This document shows, piece by piece, positions 23,416-32,218 of a stretch of 56,056 nt of DNA (positions within the stretch are counted from its first letter, which is position 1; each line of letters begins with the position of its first letter). A model generated the notes under the pieces. The model worked only from the letters and a program-made list of their open reading frames with translations, did no database searches and had not been told where the DNA came from. The position numbers and the translations under genes are program-made. Origin of the DNA: an uncultured Lachnospiraceae bacterium (lineage in GTDB: Bacteria > Bacillota > Clostridia > Lachnospirales > Lachnospiraceae); assembly GCA_902793335.1 (NCBI GenBank), contig CADBCZ010000015.1, forward strand, positions 1 through 56,056, written 5' to 3'.

Positions 23416-24366
23416 TTGTCCTCAGTAAGGGGTGAAATTTTTAAAATGATGATGCGGATGCAAAACATTAATCCGATAGCTCATCCGGAGATGGAAGATA
23501 AAATGAAGCGGATGTCAGAAAAATATTCGCATACGAAGTCCGTAAAGGGCTATACATTGGAGTGTCTTTGCACAAAGAAAGGAACAAAATATCAGCGACT
23601 TAGAAAGGAAGGTGCAGGTTCCGCAGATAAAGTGATTTACTACATTCATGGTGGTTGTTATATCAGTGGGCTGACCTACAATTATCGCGATTTCTGTGCG
23701 CCGTTTTGTGATCTGGCAAACGGAGTTGAAATTATCCTTTTAGATTACAAGTTATCTCCGAAATACCAATATCCTACCCAGTTGAATGAGGCACTTGATC
23801 TGTGGGAAGAGATCACTTCAAGTAAAAAACCTGAAAACATTATCGTGGGTGGTGATTCTTCGGGCGGCAATCTTGCACTTGCTATGCTTTTAAAGCTGCG
23901 TGATAGCGAAATGAAAATGCCCTGCGGATGTTTCTTTCTTTCGCCGTGGACGGATATGACTGCTTCAGGAAAAAGTTATGCAGTAAATTATCAAAAGGAT
24001 GTCGAAATTGGTGATAAAAAGGGTGTATTTGATGAGGCTACACGTCAAAAGCTTCTTGACAGTTATCTTTTCAAATGCATTGGGGAAGAGGATAGGAATA
24101 ATCCTTATGTTTCGCCTGCATTTGCTAATTTCAGTGACTTTCCACCAATGATGTTGTTTGTTGGTGGACATGAAATGCTGCTTGACGATACACTGTCGGT
24201 TTATAACAAAGCGATAAGTGCAGGTGTAGATGTTAAGCTTGAAACACAGCCCGGTATGTTCCACAGCTATATTTTATATCAAAACTATATGCCTGAGAGC
24301 AAAGCGTCTTATAGTAAACTCAAATTATTTATAAAGGAGTTGTTTAAGGAGGAAAACAATGAGTAA
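23416..24366 (+). CDS. alpha/beta hydrolase, hormone-sensitive-lipase-like esterase, about 316 aa
   Basis: The start is uncertain: AAGGAAGG at 23400-23407 best serves TTG 23416 (MSSVRGEIF) or GTG 23413. The oxyanion-hole motif is YIHGGCYISG, the nucleophile motif GGDSSGGNLA (GxSxG), and the His motif FHSYILY near the C-terminus. No signal peptide is seen, so it is cytoplasmic. It is followed by a heterodimeric ABC pair with an 8-base overlap. In metal-uptake loci such esterases release iron by cutting ester bonds of an imported siderophore; this reading comes from context and the GTTAGC operator. A detoxifying role is the alternative. Confidence 0.8.
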   Translation: MSSVRGEIFKMMMRMQNINPIAHPEMEDKMKRMSEKYSHTKSVKGYTLECLCTKKGTKYQRLRKEGAGSADKVIYYIHGGCYISGLTYNYRDFCAPFCDLANGVEIILLDYKLSPKYQYPTQLNEALDLWEEITSSKKPENIIVGGDSSGGNLALAMLLKLRDSEMKMPCGCFFLSPWTDMTASGKSYAVNYQKDVEIGDKKGVFDEATRQKLLDSYLFKCIGEEDRNNPYVSPAFANFSDFPPMMLFVGGHEMLLDDTLSVYNKAISAGVDVKLETQPGMFHSYILYQNYMPESKASYSKLKLFIKELFKEENNE

Positions 24367-26122
24367 AACAGAAAAGTATGACCACATGAAGCTTATCAGG
24401 GAATATGCGGGAGGACATAAGAACCTGATTACACTGGGAAGGTTCTTGGCTGCAGTAAGTGCAGTGATGACTCTTATTCCCTATTATGAACTTTGGAAGA
24501 TAATAAGATGTGCGGTAAATGGAGAAAGTACCGACAAGATTAAGGTTTATGCATGGTCAGCGGTTGGTCTGGTCGTGGGAGCGTTGCTCGTCTATATTGC
24601 GGCTTTATTTTGCACTCACATAGCTGCGTTTCGAGTTCAGGCAAACATGAGAAGTTCGTTGCTGCATAGAATTATCACCTTGCCACTTGGTGTTTTTGAT
24701 GAGGATGGTACAGGTAAGATCAGAAGGGTGATAAATGATTCAACTGCGGCAACGGAAACATTTATTGCGCATAACCTGCCTGATAAGACGGTTGCAACGG
24801 TCACACCGATAGGTTTGCTTGTTTTAGTCCTTGCATTTAACTGGAAAATCGGACTTATCTGTATGATTCCGGCAGTTATTGGTTTTATGTGTATGATGTC
24901 TATGATGGGCGAGGGTATGCAGCAAAAAATGAAGGAATACCAGGATGCACTTGATACTATGAGCAGCGAGGCGACAGAGTATGTCAGGGGAGTTCCTGTG
25001 GTAAAGACTTTCGGTCAGACTGTTCATTCTTTTAAGCGTTTTAAGACATGTATAGATGGTTACGGTAAGTGGACAACGGAATATACATTGATGCTAAGAT
25101 TCCCGATGATGGGATTTATGACTTGTATCAACGCGATATTTGCGTTTATTGTGATAGCGGCCTTTGTTGTTTCAGGTAATGGTGTGGACAATGCGGATAT
25201 ATTAAATATCATGTATTACATTATAGTGACACCGCTTATCACGATTGCTCTTACGAAGATTGCGTATTCAGGTGAGGCGGAGATGACGTTAATTGATGCG
25301 CTAAAGCGAGTGGACAATATCATGGAAATTGAAAGCCTGGAGGATGGAGATAGGATTTTAACTCCGGTTAATAATGGAATTGAGCTTAAACATGTGTCAT
25401 ATCGCTATAAGGATGCAATTAAAGATGCGGTAAGTGATGTGTCGATTTCTATAAAGGCAGGTGAACACGTAGCGCTTGTAGGACCGTCAGGTTCGGGAAA
25501 AACAACCTTAGCTGAGCTTATGGTCAGGTTCTTTGATGTAAGCGCCGGAGAGATACTGTTCGGTGGCGTAAATGTTAAGGATATGGCACAGGACGCATTG
25601 ATGAAACAGGTGTCTTTTGTGTTTCAGGATAGCAGGCTGATCAAGAAATCTATTCTGGAAAATGTAAGAATGGCTAAACCTGATGCGTCGGAGAAGGAAG
25701 TACTTGATGCACTTGAAAAAGCTCAGTGTATGGATATCATCGACAAACTTCCGGAGGGTATACATACGGTAATAGGCGAAAAAGGAACTTACCTTTCGGG
25801 TGGTGAGCAGCAGCGGATAACCATTGCCAGAGCGGTTCTAAAAGACGCGCCGATATTGATTTTGGATGAGGCTACCGCTTTTGCAGATCCCGATAATGAA
25901 ACGAAGGTACAGGCGGCATTTGAAGAACTGGCTAAGAATAAGACACTTGTAATGATTGCACATAGACTTAGTACGGTTGTAAATGCTGACAGGATATTTG
26001 TAATGGATGATGGTTTGTGCAATGAATCGGGAACTCACAATGAACTGATGAAACGAAATGGTCTTTACAAGCGTATGTTTGATGAATATTCAAAATCTAT
26101 TGCATGGAAGGTGGGTAAATAA
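24359..26122 (+). CDS. ABC transporter, fused permease-ATPase, siderophore-type (YbtP/YbtQ-like), 587 aa
   Basis: The N-terminal six-helix membrane domain (residues 20-310) is followed by an ATPase domain with Walker A GPSGSGKTT, signature LSGGEQQR, Walker B ILILDEATAF and the H-loop IAHRLS. Exporter-type fold. Together with the next gene it forms a heterodimer. This pair architecture is used by the YbtPQ family, which imports ferric siderophores despite the exporter fold; the neighbours (esterase, GTTAGC operator) point that way, but a drug exporter cannot be excluded. It overlaps the esterase gene and stops one base before the next start. Confidence 0.85.
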   Translation: MSKTEKYDHMKLIREYAGGHKNLITLGRFLAAVSAVMTLIPYYELWKIIRCAVNGESTDKIKVYAWSAVGLVVGALLVYIAALFCTHIAAFRVQANMRSSLLHRIITLPLGVFDEDGTGKIRRVINDSTAATETFIAHNLPDKTVATVTPIGLLVLVLAFNWKIGLICMIPAVIGFMCMMSMMGEGMQQKMKEYQDALDTMSSEATEYVRGVPVVKTFGQTVHSFKRFKTCIDGYGKWTTEYTLMLRFPMMGFMTCINAIFAFIVIAAFVVSGNGVDNADILNIMYYIIVTPLITIALTKIAYSGEAEMTLIDALKRVDNIMEIESLEDGDRILTPVNNGIELKHVSYRYKDAIKDAVSDVSISIKAGEHVALVGPSGSGKTTLAELMVRFFDVSAGEILFGGVNVKDMAQDALMKQVSFVFQDSRLIKKSILENVRMAKPDASEKEVLDALEKAQCMDIIDKLPEGIHTVIGEKGTYLSGGEQQRITIARAVLKDAPILILDEATAFADPDNETKVQAAFEELAKNKTLVMIAHRLSTVVNADRIFVMDDGLCNESGTHNELMKRNGLYKRMFDEYSKSIAWKVGK

Positions 26123-26123
26123 A

Positions 26124-27860
26124 ATGATAGAAAAACTTCAACACAAATATGCACTTTCAAGACAGGGTGCGATAGACATGTTAAAAGCCTGTGCAAGCGT
26201 TACAATTACCAATATTGCGCTTATGATGCCGGCAGGCATTCTTTATACACTTATCAATGATCTGTTAAATGACAGACTAAATCGGGAAAGAATTCCGTTT
26301 TATGTTGCGGCTTCTATAGTGGTGCTCATATTGGTTGCTGTTACCAACTATATACAGTACAATGCAACATTTCTTACGACATATCGTGAAAGCGGAATCA
26401 GAAGGACGGCAATTGCAGAGAAGTTGAGAAAGTTACCACTATCTTATTTTGGTAAAAAGAATATTGCGGATCTGACCACAAATATCATGGGAGATTGCGC
26501 CATGATCGAAACAGCTTCTAGTCATTGGATTCCGGAGTTGATCGGGGCGGTTGTCTCTGTAATTCTTGTTGGGGTTAGCCTGTTTTTCTTCTTTGACTGG
26601 AGAATGGTACTTGCAAGCTTTTGGGTAATACCAGTTGCGTTTCTCATTGTTATTACCTGTTCGGATGCTGAGAAAAGAGCGGTAAGGAAGAATCAGGAAG
26701 TAAAGCTTTCAATGGCGGATGGGATACAGGAATGTCTTGAATCCATAAGGGATTTAAGGGCGAACAACGCTCAAGACCGTTATATGGAAGAACTTGATCA
26801 GAAGATTAAAAAAGTTGAGAAGTTCGCGCTGTTTACAGAATTGAAAATGGCAGTGTATGTCAATTCTGCAGCTATTATATTGAAAATAGGAATCGGAACA
26901 ACGGCGGTTGTCGGTGGAAGTCTTTTTGCAAAGGGCGAGATTGATTTACTCACATTTTTTATGTTTTTGATGCTGGTATCAAGACTATATGCTCCTATGG
27001 AGATTAGTTTACAGAACTTTGCGGCAATAATTGCAACAGGTATTCAATGTGAACGTCTTGATGAGGTGTTGTCACACGAGATTCAGAACGGATCAGATTC
27101 TCTTGAAAATGACGGATATGACATAATATTTGATCATGTAGGTTTCAAATATTCTGATGATACTGAAGTCTTGAAGGATGTAAGTTTTACAGCAAAACAG
27201 GGACAGGTGACAGCGCTAATAGGACCTTCCGGTGGCGGAAAAACTACCATATCACGACTTGCTGCAAGATTCTGGGATGTTAACAGCGGCAAGATTACTC
27301 TTGGTGGAGAGGATATATCAGATGTTGATCCGGAAACCTTGCTATCAAATTATTCAATTGTCTTTCAGGATGTAACATTGTTTAATAATTCTGTTATGGA
27401 AAATATCCGTATAGGAAAGAGTGGTGCTACAGACGAAGAGGTTATGGAAGCTGCCAGACTAGCCAACTGCGATGAATTTATTAATAATCTTCCGGAAAAG
27501 TACCACACGAATATAGGTGAAAACGGAAGTGAACTGTCGGGTGGAGAAAGACAGAGAATATCTATAGCCAGAGCTTTTCTTAAGGATGCGCCTATAATAC
27601 TATTAGATGAAGCAACAGCCTCTCTTGATGCGGAAAATGAAACTGTTATTCAGGAAGCGTTGACAAGACTGATAAAGAACAAGACTGTAATGATTATTGC
27701 TCACAGGATGAGGACAATTGCGGGAGCGGATCATATAGTCGTGTTGAAAGACGGTGTTGTAGCAGAACAGGGAAGTCCTGAGTTTCTTTCGGGATATGAC
27801 AGCATTTACAGTCGGATGACAAAACAACAGATGGTATCGCAGGATTGGAAGATAAAATAA
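26124..27860 (+). CDS. ABC transporter, fused permease-ATPase, partner half, 578 aa
   Basis: Start ATG 26124 (MIEKLQHKY) follows AAGGTGGG; a longer upstream frame lies inside the previous gene. Six-helix membrane domain, then ATPase with GPSGGGKTT, LSGGERQR, IILLDEATAS and IAHRM. Second half of the heterodimer with 24359. A similar pair sits at 38882-42366, so the window has two such transporters, both behind GTTAGC operators. A strong terminator follows. Confidence 0.85.
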   Translation: MIEKLQHKYALSRQGAIDMLKACASVTITNIALMMPAGILYTLINDLLNDRLNRERIPFYVAASIVVLILVAVTNYIQYNATFLTTYRESGIRRTAIAEKLRKLPLSYFGKKNIADLTTNIMGDCAMIETASSHWIPELIGAVVSVILVGVSLFFFFDWRMVLASFWVIPVAFLIVITCSDAEKRAVRKNQEVKLSMADGIQECLESIRDLRANNAQDRYMEELDQKIKKVEKFALFTELKMAVYVNSAAIILKIGIGTTAVVGGSLFAKGEIDLLTFFMFLMLVSRLYAPMEISLQNFAAIIATGIQCERLDEVLSHEIQNGSDSLENDGYDIIFDHVGFKYSDDTEVLKDVSFTAKQGQVTALIGPSGGGKTTISRLAARFWDVNSGKITLGGEDISDVDPETLLSNYSIVFQDVTLFNNSVMENIRIGKSGATDEEVMEAARLANCDEFINNLPEKYHTNIGENGSELSGGERQRISIARAFLKDAPIILLDEATASLDAENETVIQEALTRLIKNKTVMIIAHRMRTIAGADHIVVLKDGVVAEQGSPEFLSGYDSIYSRMTKQQMVSQDWKIK

Positions 27861-27884
27861 TACACTAAAAACCATTATGACGAG

Positions 27885-27907
27885 AGGACACAGTAGTGTC
27901 CTTTTTG
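27885..27907 (+). terminator. rho-independent terminator of the esterase/ABC unit
   Basis: AGGACAC-AGTA-GTGTCCT stem-loop followed by TTTTTG. Confidence 0.88.
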
Positions 27908-27910
27908 TCT

Positions 27911-28156
27911 TTAAACCTTTTATTCAAAAAGAAAAAATATAGTTGAAAAAAATGATTATTATATAGAACAAATGCAGTCGTATATCAATAAAAATAAAAT
28001 ATCTTCAAGCAATATACATCTTTTGGATGATTGGGTGAAGAATAATAAGCATTAGGAATTTGATGGAGAAGATGGGAGGAGGTGCTGTTTCAATGACTGA
28101 CGGCAGTGATTACAAATTGGTTCTTTCGTTCAAATATTGCATGTGAATGCATGAAT
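27911..28156. other. gene-free stretch with a short coding remnant
   Basis: Between the terminator and the SGNH gene. One plus frame reads NDYYIEQMQSYINKN, then KISSSNIHLLDDWVKNNKH, ending at TAG near 28055, with no start or ribosome site. It may be the tail of a lost gene. A 27-codon ORF near 28060 has nothing to support it. No terminator was seen for the minus-strand SGNH gene. Confidence 0.3.
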
Positions 28157-29062
28157 TTATTCTTTGAGGAGAATATATTTTTTTAAATATTCTCCTATAT
28201 GACGCGTGACTTTTTTTGCACCGGAAAAGTTTAAGTGATCGCCGCCATCTTTTGTATCTTTTTTCCAATTGATTGTAAGTGACTTTTCAAGATTGAGGTC
28301 TATATAGGTGACAGAATTAGCAGCTGCCCATTTATAAATACCATTATGTTTTTTATATGACCAATTTTTGGGTGATGGTGTACTTACTAAAATTAACTTT
28401 ATATTATTATTGTCACAGAGGCTTTTGATTTGATTTAGATACTCAAGATTCTTTTTGGGTATCTTTTTTGTTTTTTTTGTAATTTTCATGTAGGCTCCGC
28501 CTCTATAGGGTATTGTGTTTTTTCGAATCACAAAACCTTTATTATTCTTTTTGTGCTTAAAGCGTTTTTTGGGTAAAGCTTTTTTTGCAAGAATTTTCCA
28601 ATCTGAGTGGTGGGCAAACATAGATAAATGATTGCTCAAAAAGTTCATGGCAATGTCTTTATCTGTGCCGGTGTTTTTGGGCTTACGGAATATACAGTTG
28701 GTTTCAAGGACAATTACTTTAGGGGCTTGTGTCCTGATGTTTTCATTTAGTATCGCATAAGTATCGCAAATATGTTGAGCTGCAGTTGCACATACGAAAG
28801 ATGATATATTAAACTCAGATGATAAGATTTTAGGATAAAATGTGGAATAACATTCACTATCTCCGTAGAATATTACCTGCAAACTGTCGTTTGGCTCATT
28901 TTTTATTTCGTTGATTTTATTATTTACGGCAATAGTATCATATATGTTTTTTTTGTTATCTTTATAGATAAATACCGTTAGTAGTGTTGATATAATGATC
29001 AGTCCGGTGAAAAATAAAACTGCTTTTATAATATTATTATACGTTTCTTTTGTATTATCCAT
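28157..29062 (-). CDS. membrane-anchored SGNH-fold protein of the second Dlt-like locus, 301 aa
   Basis: Start ATG at 29060-29062 (MDNTKETYNN), with GGAG directly upstream; longer frames use the ribosome site as codons. One membrane helix (residues 12-33) then an extracellular domain with the SGNH Ser69 in FYGDSECYS and the C-terminal block GGDHLNFSGAKK near 274-285. The same role as the protein at 6702 (transfer of a carrier-derived group to a surface polymer) is inferred from order, but the two are only distantly alike. The C-terminal region is very basic (KKTKKIPKKN). Last gene of the minus-strand unit 32030-28157. Confidence 0.72.
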   Translation of the reverse strand: MDNTKETYNNIIKAVLFFTGLIIISTLLTVFIYKDNKKNIYDTIAVNNKINEIKNEPNDSLQVIFYGDSECYSTFYPKILSSEFNISSFVCATAAQHICDTYAILNENIRTQAPKVIVLETNCIFRKPKNTGTDKDIAMNFLSNHLSMFAHHSDWKILAKKALPKKRFKHKKNNKGFVIRKNTIPYRGGAYMKITKKTKKIPKKNLEYLNQIKSLCDNNNIKLILVSTPSPKNWSYKKHNGIYKWAAANSVTYIDLNLEKSLTINWKKDTKDGGDHLNFSGAKKVTRHIGEYLKKYILLKE

Positions 29063-29088
29063 AGTTATCTCCATATAGTGTATTATGA

Positions 29089-30579
29089 TTAGTAAGCCGC
29101 ATATATCATGTCTATAACAGTATAGCCTGCACCATAGGCACCGGTTAAAATGATAGAAAATATCAAGGCATACCAAATGGCCCATCGAATGGGCAATTTG
29201 TAATTTGATATCACATCTCTCAGTTTTATATTTTTTTCGTGAATAAAATCAACGATAAATAATAAAATAATAGCAAAAAAACAAATAATCATGTCATATT
29301 TATCTATTCCCCAATTTGCATCCTTAAGTGACGAAAGGTGGAAATCAAATATTATTTTTTTAAACATGTTAAAACCGCTTGTTATTGACTTGGCACGAAA
29401 AAACATTTCACCTATGTTTACGATTACAAATAGTTTTAATGCTCTAAATGATGATATTAACAAGTTGCTTTCATATATAGAATGTTTTTGACAGAATTTT
29501 TCAATATGTGGTTCGCATATTGTTTCAATAAATATAAGTACAAAATAGTACATTCCATAAAATAAATAAGTTAAGCCTGCGCCGTGCCAAATACCATTTG
29601 TCAACCATACAAAAAATAAAGCTATAGTAGGAACAATCATTTTACTAATATTAATTCCGACAATTGTTTTGGCTTTTTTTGATAATTTCTTTAATGGTTT
29701 TGCTAAGGATATTGGATAGAAAATATAATCCTTAAGCCAGGTTCCCAGGGTGATATGCCACCTATGCCAAAAATCGGATGCGTTTTTGGCAAAAAATGGT
29801 TGGCGGAAATTTTCGGGAAGGGTAATGCTTAATGTTTCACTACTACCTATAATAATATCCATACATCCTGAAAACTCTGCGTAAAGCTGGGTTGTAAACA
29901 TAATTGCGCCAATTGCAATTACCGTGCCGTCATAGTTTTCGGGATGGAGGAAAATTTTATAAACAGCAGGTGCCAAATGATCGGCAATGACCATTTTTTT
30001 AAATAAACCCCATAATATTCGTTGGTAGCCGGAAGTAATGTTTGTATAACTAAGATCCTTGCCTGCAAATAACTCATTTTTCATGTTGGAGTATCTGCTT
30101 ATTGGTCCTTCGATTACCTGTGGGAAGTAACTAAGATATAGTGCAAGTTTTCCTATATTTTGTTCGCAACTAATAGTTCTTCTGCAGATATCAGTCATAT
30201 ACGATATAGTCTGAAGAGTATAATAAGATATACCTATAGGAGCTATAAAGCTTATACCAATTAATTTAAAGTACTTAAATACGATCAACATAGATAAGTT
30301 GAGAATAATTCCTATAAACAGAATAATACGTTTGTGTTTTTTTAACATTTTTCCGGTGTATTTATTGCTGCTGCCTAAACGATCAATCATTAATCCTGTG
30401 CAATAAGTAATTACAACAGCAAAAATGAAAAAAACAATCAACGCTTTACTTATCATTAAATAAAAAGCAATATCCACTACAAGAAGAAGGCACCAACGAA
30501 ATTTTGAAGGTGTCAACTTATATAATATCAATATTATAGGAAGAAATAAGAAGCTGTATGTGAGTAAATGGTACTCCAT
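29089..30579 (-). CDS. MBOAT-family acyltransferase, second DltB-like protein, 496 aa
   Basis: Polytopic membrane protein. The signature GIWHGAGLTYLFYG contains the likely catalytic His332, and FWHRWHITLGTWLKDY is the usual DltB/AlgI block. It begins one base after the carrier-protein stop and ends 26 bases before the SGNH gene, so all are one operon. It should take an acyl or aminoacyl group from the carrier at 30581. It is clearly diverged from the MBOAT at 7657 (many replacements, lower GC), so the two loci are probably not a fresh duplication. Confidence 0.85.
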   Translation of the reverse strand: MEYHLLTYSFLFLPIILILYKLTPSKFRWCLLLVVDIAFYLMISKALIVFFIFAVVITYCTGLMIDRLGSSNKYTGKMLKKHKRIILFIGIILNLSMLIVFKYFKLIGISFIAPIGISYYTLQTISYMTDICRRTISCEQNIGKLALYLSYFPQVIEGPISRYSNMKNELFAGKDLSYTNITSGYQRILWGLFKKMVIADHLAPAVYKIFLHPENYDGTVIAIGAIMFTTQLYAEFSGCMDIIIGSSETLSITLPENFRQPFFAKNASDFWHRWHITLGTWLKDYIFYPISLAKPLKKLSKKAKTIVGINISKMIVPTIALFFVWLTNGIWHGAGLTYLFYGMYYFVLIFIETICEPHIEKFCQKHSIYESNLLISSFRALKLFVIVNIGEMFFRAKSITSGFNMFKKIIFDFHLSSLKDANWGIDKYDMIICFFAIILLFIVDFIHEKNIKLRDVISNYKLPIRWAIWYALIFSIILTGAYGAGYTVIDMIYAAY

Positions 30580-30580
30580 T

Positions 30581-30811
30581 TCAGCATTCCTCCCTAAGAC
30601 GACAAATCATGTTCCATAAGGCATTGGCCGAGTTAAAATTTTCCGGAATTAATTCTGCCGGCGAAATATCAACGTCAAATGAATCTTCAATATCTGATAC
30701 AAGCGATAGTATATCAAATGAACTTAAGATATGATCATCAATAAGTGTTGTACAGTTAACTACGTCTTCGCATGGTAATATTTCTTCGAGAATTTCAATT
30801 AATTCATCCAT
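30581..30811 (-). CDS. acyl/peptidyl carrier protein, second DltC-like copy, 76 aa
   Basis: Start ATG at 30809-30811 (MDELIEILEE) with GGAGG upstream. The carrier serine is Ser31 in HILSSFDIL, with the same Ser-Ser replacement as the copy at 4727. The region PAELIPENFNSANALWNMICRL matches that copy at nearly every position, much more than the two MBOAT or SGNH proteins match. This suggests both carriers are recognised by the same loading enzyme. It sits between the decarboxylase and the MBOAT gene. Confidence 0.83.
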   Translation of the reverse strand: MDELIEILEEILPCEDVVNCTTLIDDHILSSFDILSLVSDIEDSFDVDISPAELIPENFNSANALWNMICRLREEC

Positions 30812-30833
30812 TTTGGTATCCTCCAATGTATAA

Positions 30834-32030
30834 TTATTTTTTACTGTTAAGAGTGTTAATTTCAATAACATCTCTTAGTACTTCTATTTCATTATTTTTA
30901 TGGACTAAAAGAACTTGTGGAAGTTCTCTGCTTAGAAATAAAGATATTCCTTCTGTAGGAGAATATGCCCCACAACGTTCAAATAAAATATAGTCATCAA
31001 TATGCGGCGATGATAATTCAGCAGTTTTAACCAGTATATCATTGGAAGTGCATAATGAACCGCATATGATATATTTTTGGATATCTTCCGTATTTTGTGG
31101 AGCGTCTTTGTTACGAATTAGACTGAGATAAGGTGTTTTCATTCCGGTTAATTGTCCATAATAGTTTAATTGATGAATTCCTCCATCCACAATTAAATAA
31201 TTGCTCTTATTAGTACTCTTGATGTCGATTATTTTTGTTATATAATAACCACAATTAGCTGCAATATAACGACCTAATTCGATGGTAATATTGGTAAAAG
31301 CAGTAATACTATGTAATTCATTAGTAAATTCATTTAATGATGTTGAAATATCGACATCGTCATTTGTGAAATATGGAAAACTAAGTCCCGGACCATATTC
31401 CAATTCAAGGTGTGAAGTATCCATATCGGATAATGCTTCTTTTATTTTATTGAGATGCGTTATGTCTTTAACAATTTTCTTTAAGTTTTTCTGTGTGCCG
31501 GAATAGTAATGAATTCCCTGTACTGTCGCAAGGTTATCGATTATTATTTTTTTGTAAACAGCGGTTAGGACAGATGTGTCCATACCAAATTGATTTCCGG
31601 AAGAGAGACGCAAAAGTAGTTTAGGCTTTTCGATGAGTTGAATATCGCTGTCGCTAATGGTTTGACGCAGTAACTCATATTGGTAGGGAGATTCAATAGT
31701 ATAAAAGCCTTCTCCTTTGCTGTATAAAAAGATATTTTTTAGTGATTCGAATGTTTTGTTTATACCCGATACAATGATTTTGTGCGGTGGGATATTGCAA
31801 CGTTTGCAAATTTCATATTCTCCCGGAGAACATACTTCAAATCGGTCTACTAATGTTGATAATACTTCAACAAGAAAAGGGTTGGCTTTCATTGCATAAC
31901 ATAATTTAACATTTTGGGGGAGATGATTTTTTATATTTTGGATGCTTTCGATTAATATATTTTCGTCAAAAATGTAGCTCGGCGTATTATATTCATTTAT
32001 TATAATATTAAGAGTGTTTGAGTTTATCAT
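30834..32030 (-). CDS. fold-III PLP-dependent decarboxylase next to a carrier protein, 398 aa
   Basis: Start ATG at 32028-32030 (MINSNTLN) follows AAGGGG. Alanine-racemase-fold decarboxylase of the DAP/ornithine decarboxylase type: PLP lysine Lys48 in CYAMKAN, His174 in HYYSGTQ, phosphate-binding GPG (213-215), ELGR (251-254), CGSLCTSND with Cys327 and Asp331, and Tyr356. Not lysA-like in context: no lysine genes are near, and the next gene, 22 bases on, is a carrier protein. BtrK of butirosin synthesis, from this family, decarboxylates glutamate while it is bound to a carrier, so an on-carrier reaction is a reasonable hypothesis here. Substrate unknown. Confidence 0.82.
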   Translation of the reverse strand: MINSNTLNIIINEYNTPSYIFDENILIESIQNIKNHLPQNVKLCYAMKANPFLVEVLSTLVDRFEVCSPGEYEICKRCNIPPHKIIVSGINKTFESLKNIFLYSKGEGFYTIESPYQYELLRQTISDSDIQLIEKPKLLLRLSSGNQFGMDTSVLTAVYKKIIIDNLATVQGIHYYSGTQKNLKKIVKDITHLNKIKEALSDMDTSHLELEYGPGLSFPYFTNDDVDISTSLNEFTNELHSITAFTNITIELGRYIAANCGYYITKIIDIKSTNKSNYLIVDGGIHQLNYYGQLTGMKTPYLSLIRNKDAPQNTEDIQKYIICGSLCTSNDILVKTAELSSPHIDDYILFERCGAYSPTEGISLFLSRELPQVLLVHKNNEIEVLRDVIEINTLNSKK

Positions 32031-32113
32031 TATTTGTTGCCCCTTGAAGTTCATTAAAACAATTAATTCAATATATTTATAACACAAATTGATGTTGGAT
32101 AAAACAAAATAAA

Positions 32114-32170
32114 TCTTAAGAATTCTTAAATTAAGATTTTTTAAGAAAAGATTTAGAACAAACTTAAGAT
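32114..32170. promoter_or_regulatory. cluster of TTAAGA repeats between divergent genes
   Basis: TTAAGA occurs at 32116, 32131, 32141 and 32164; the pair at 32131/32141 is 10 bases apart, as for an OmpR-type response-regulator site. TTAAGAATTCTTAA (32116-32129) is also a perfect palindrome. The region lies between the decarboxylase operon (minus) and the GNAT gene (plus). Confidence 0.45.
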
Positions 32171-32218
32171 TTTCATGTTAGATTGTATGCGTAAAATAAT
32201 ATAAGGGGGAATAATGTG

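Noticed and set aside
28060-28143. A 27-codon ORF before the second SGNH gene
   Set aside because: No conserved motif and no operon link; the GGAGGAGG stretch lies inside the frame rather than before its start.
30834-32030. Calling the decarboxylase lysA
   Set aside because: The family fits, but the operon is with a carrier protein, MBOAT and SGNH proteins, and no lysine or peptidoglycan gene is near.
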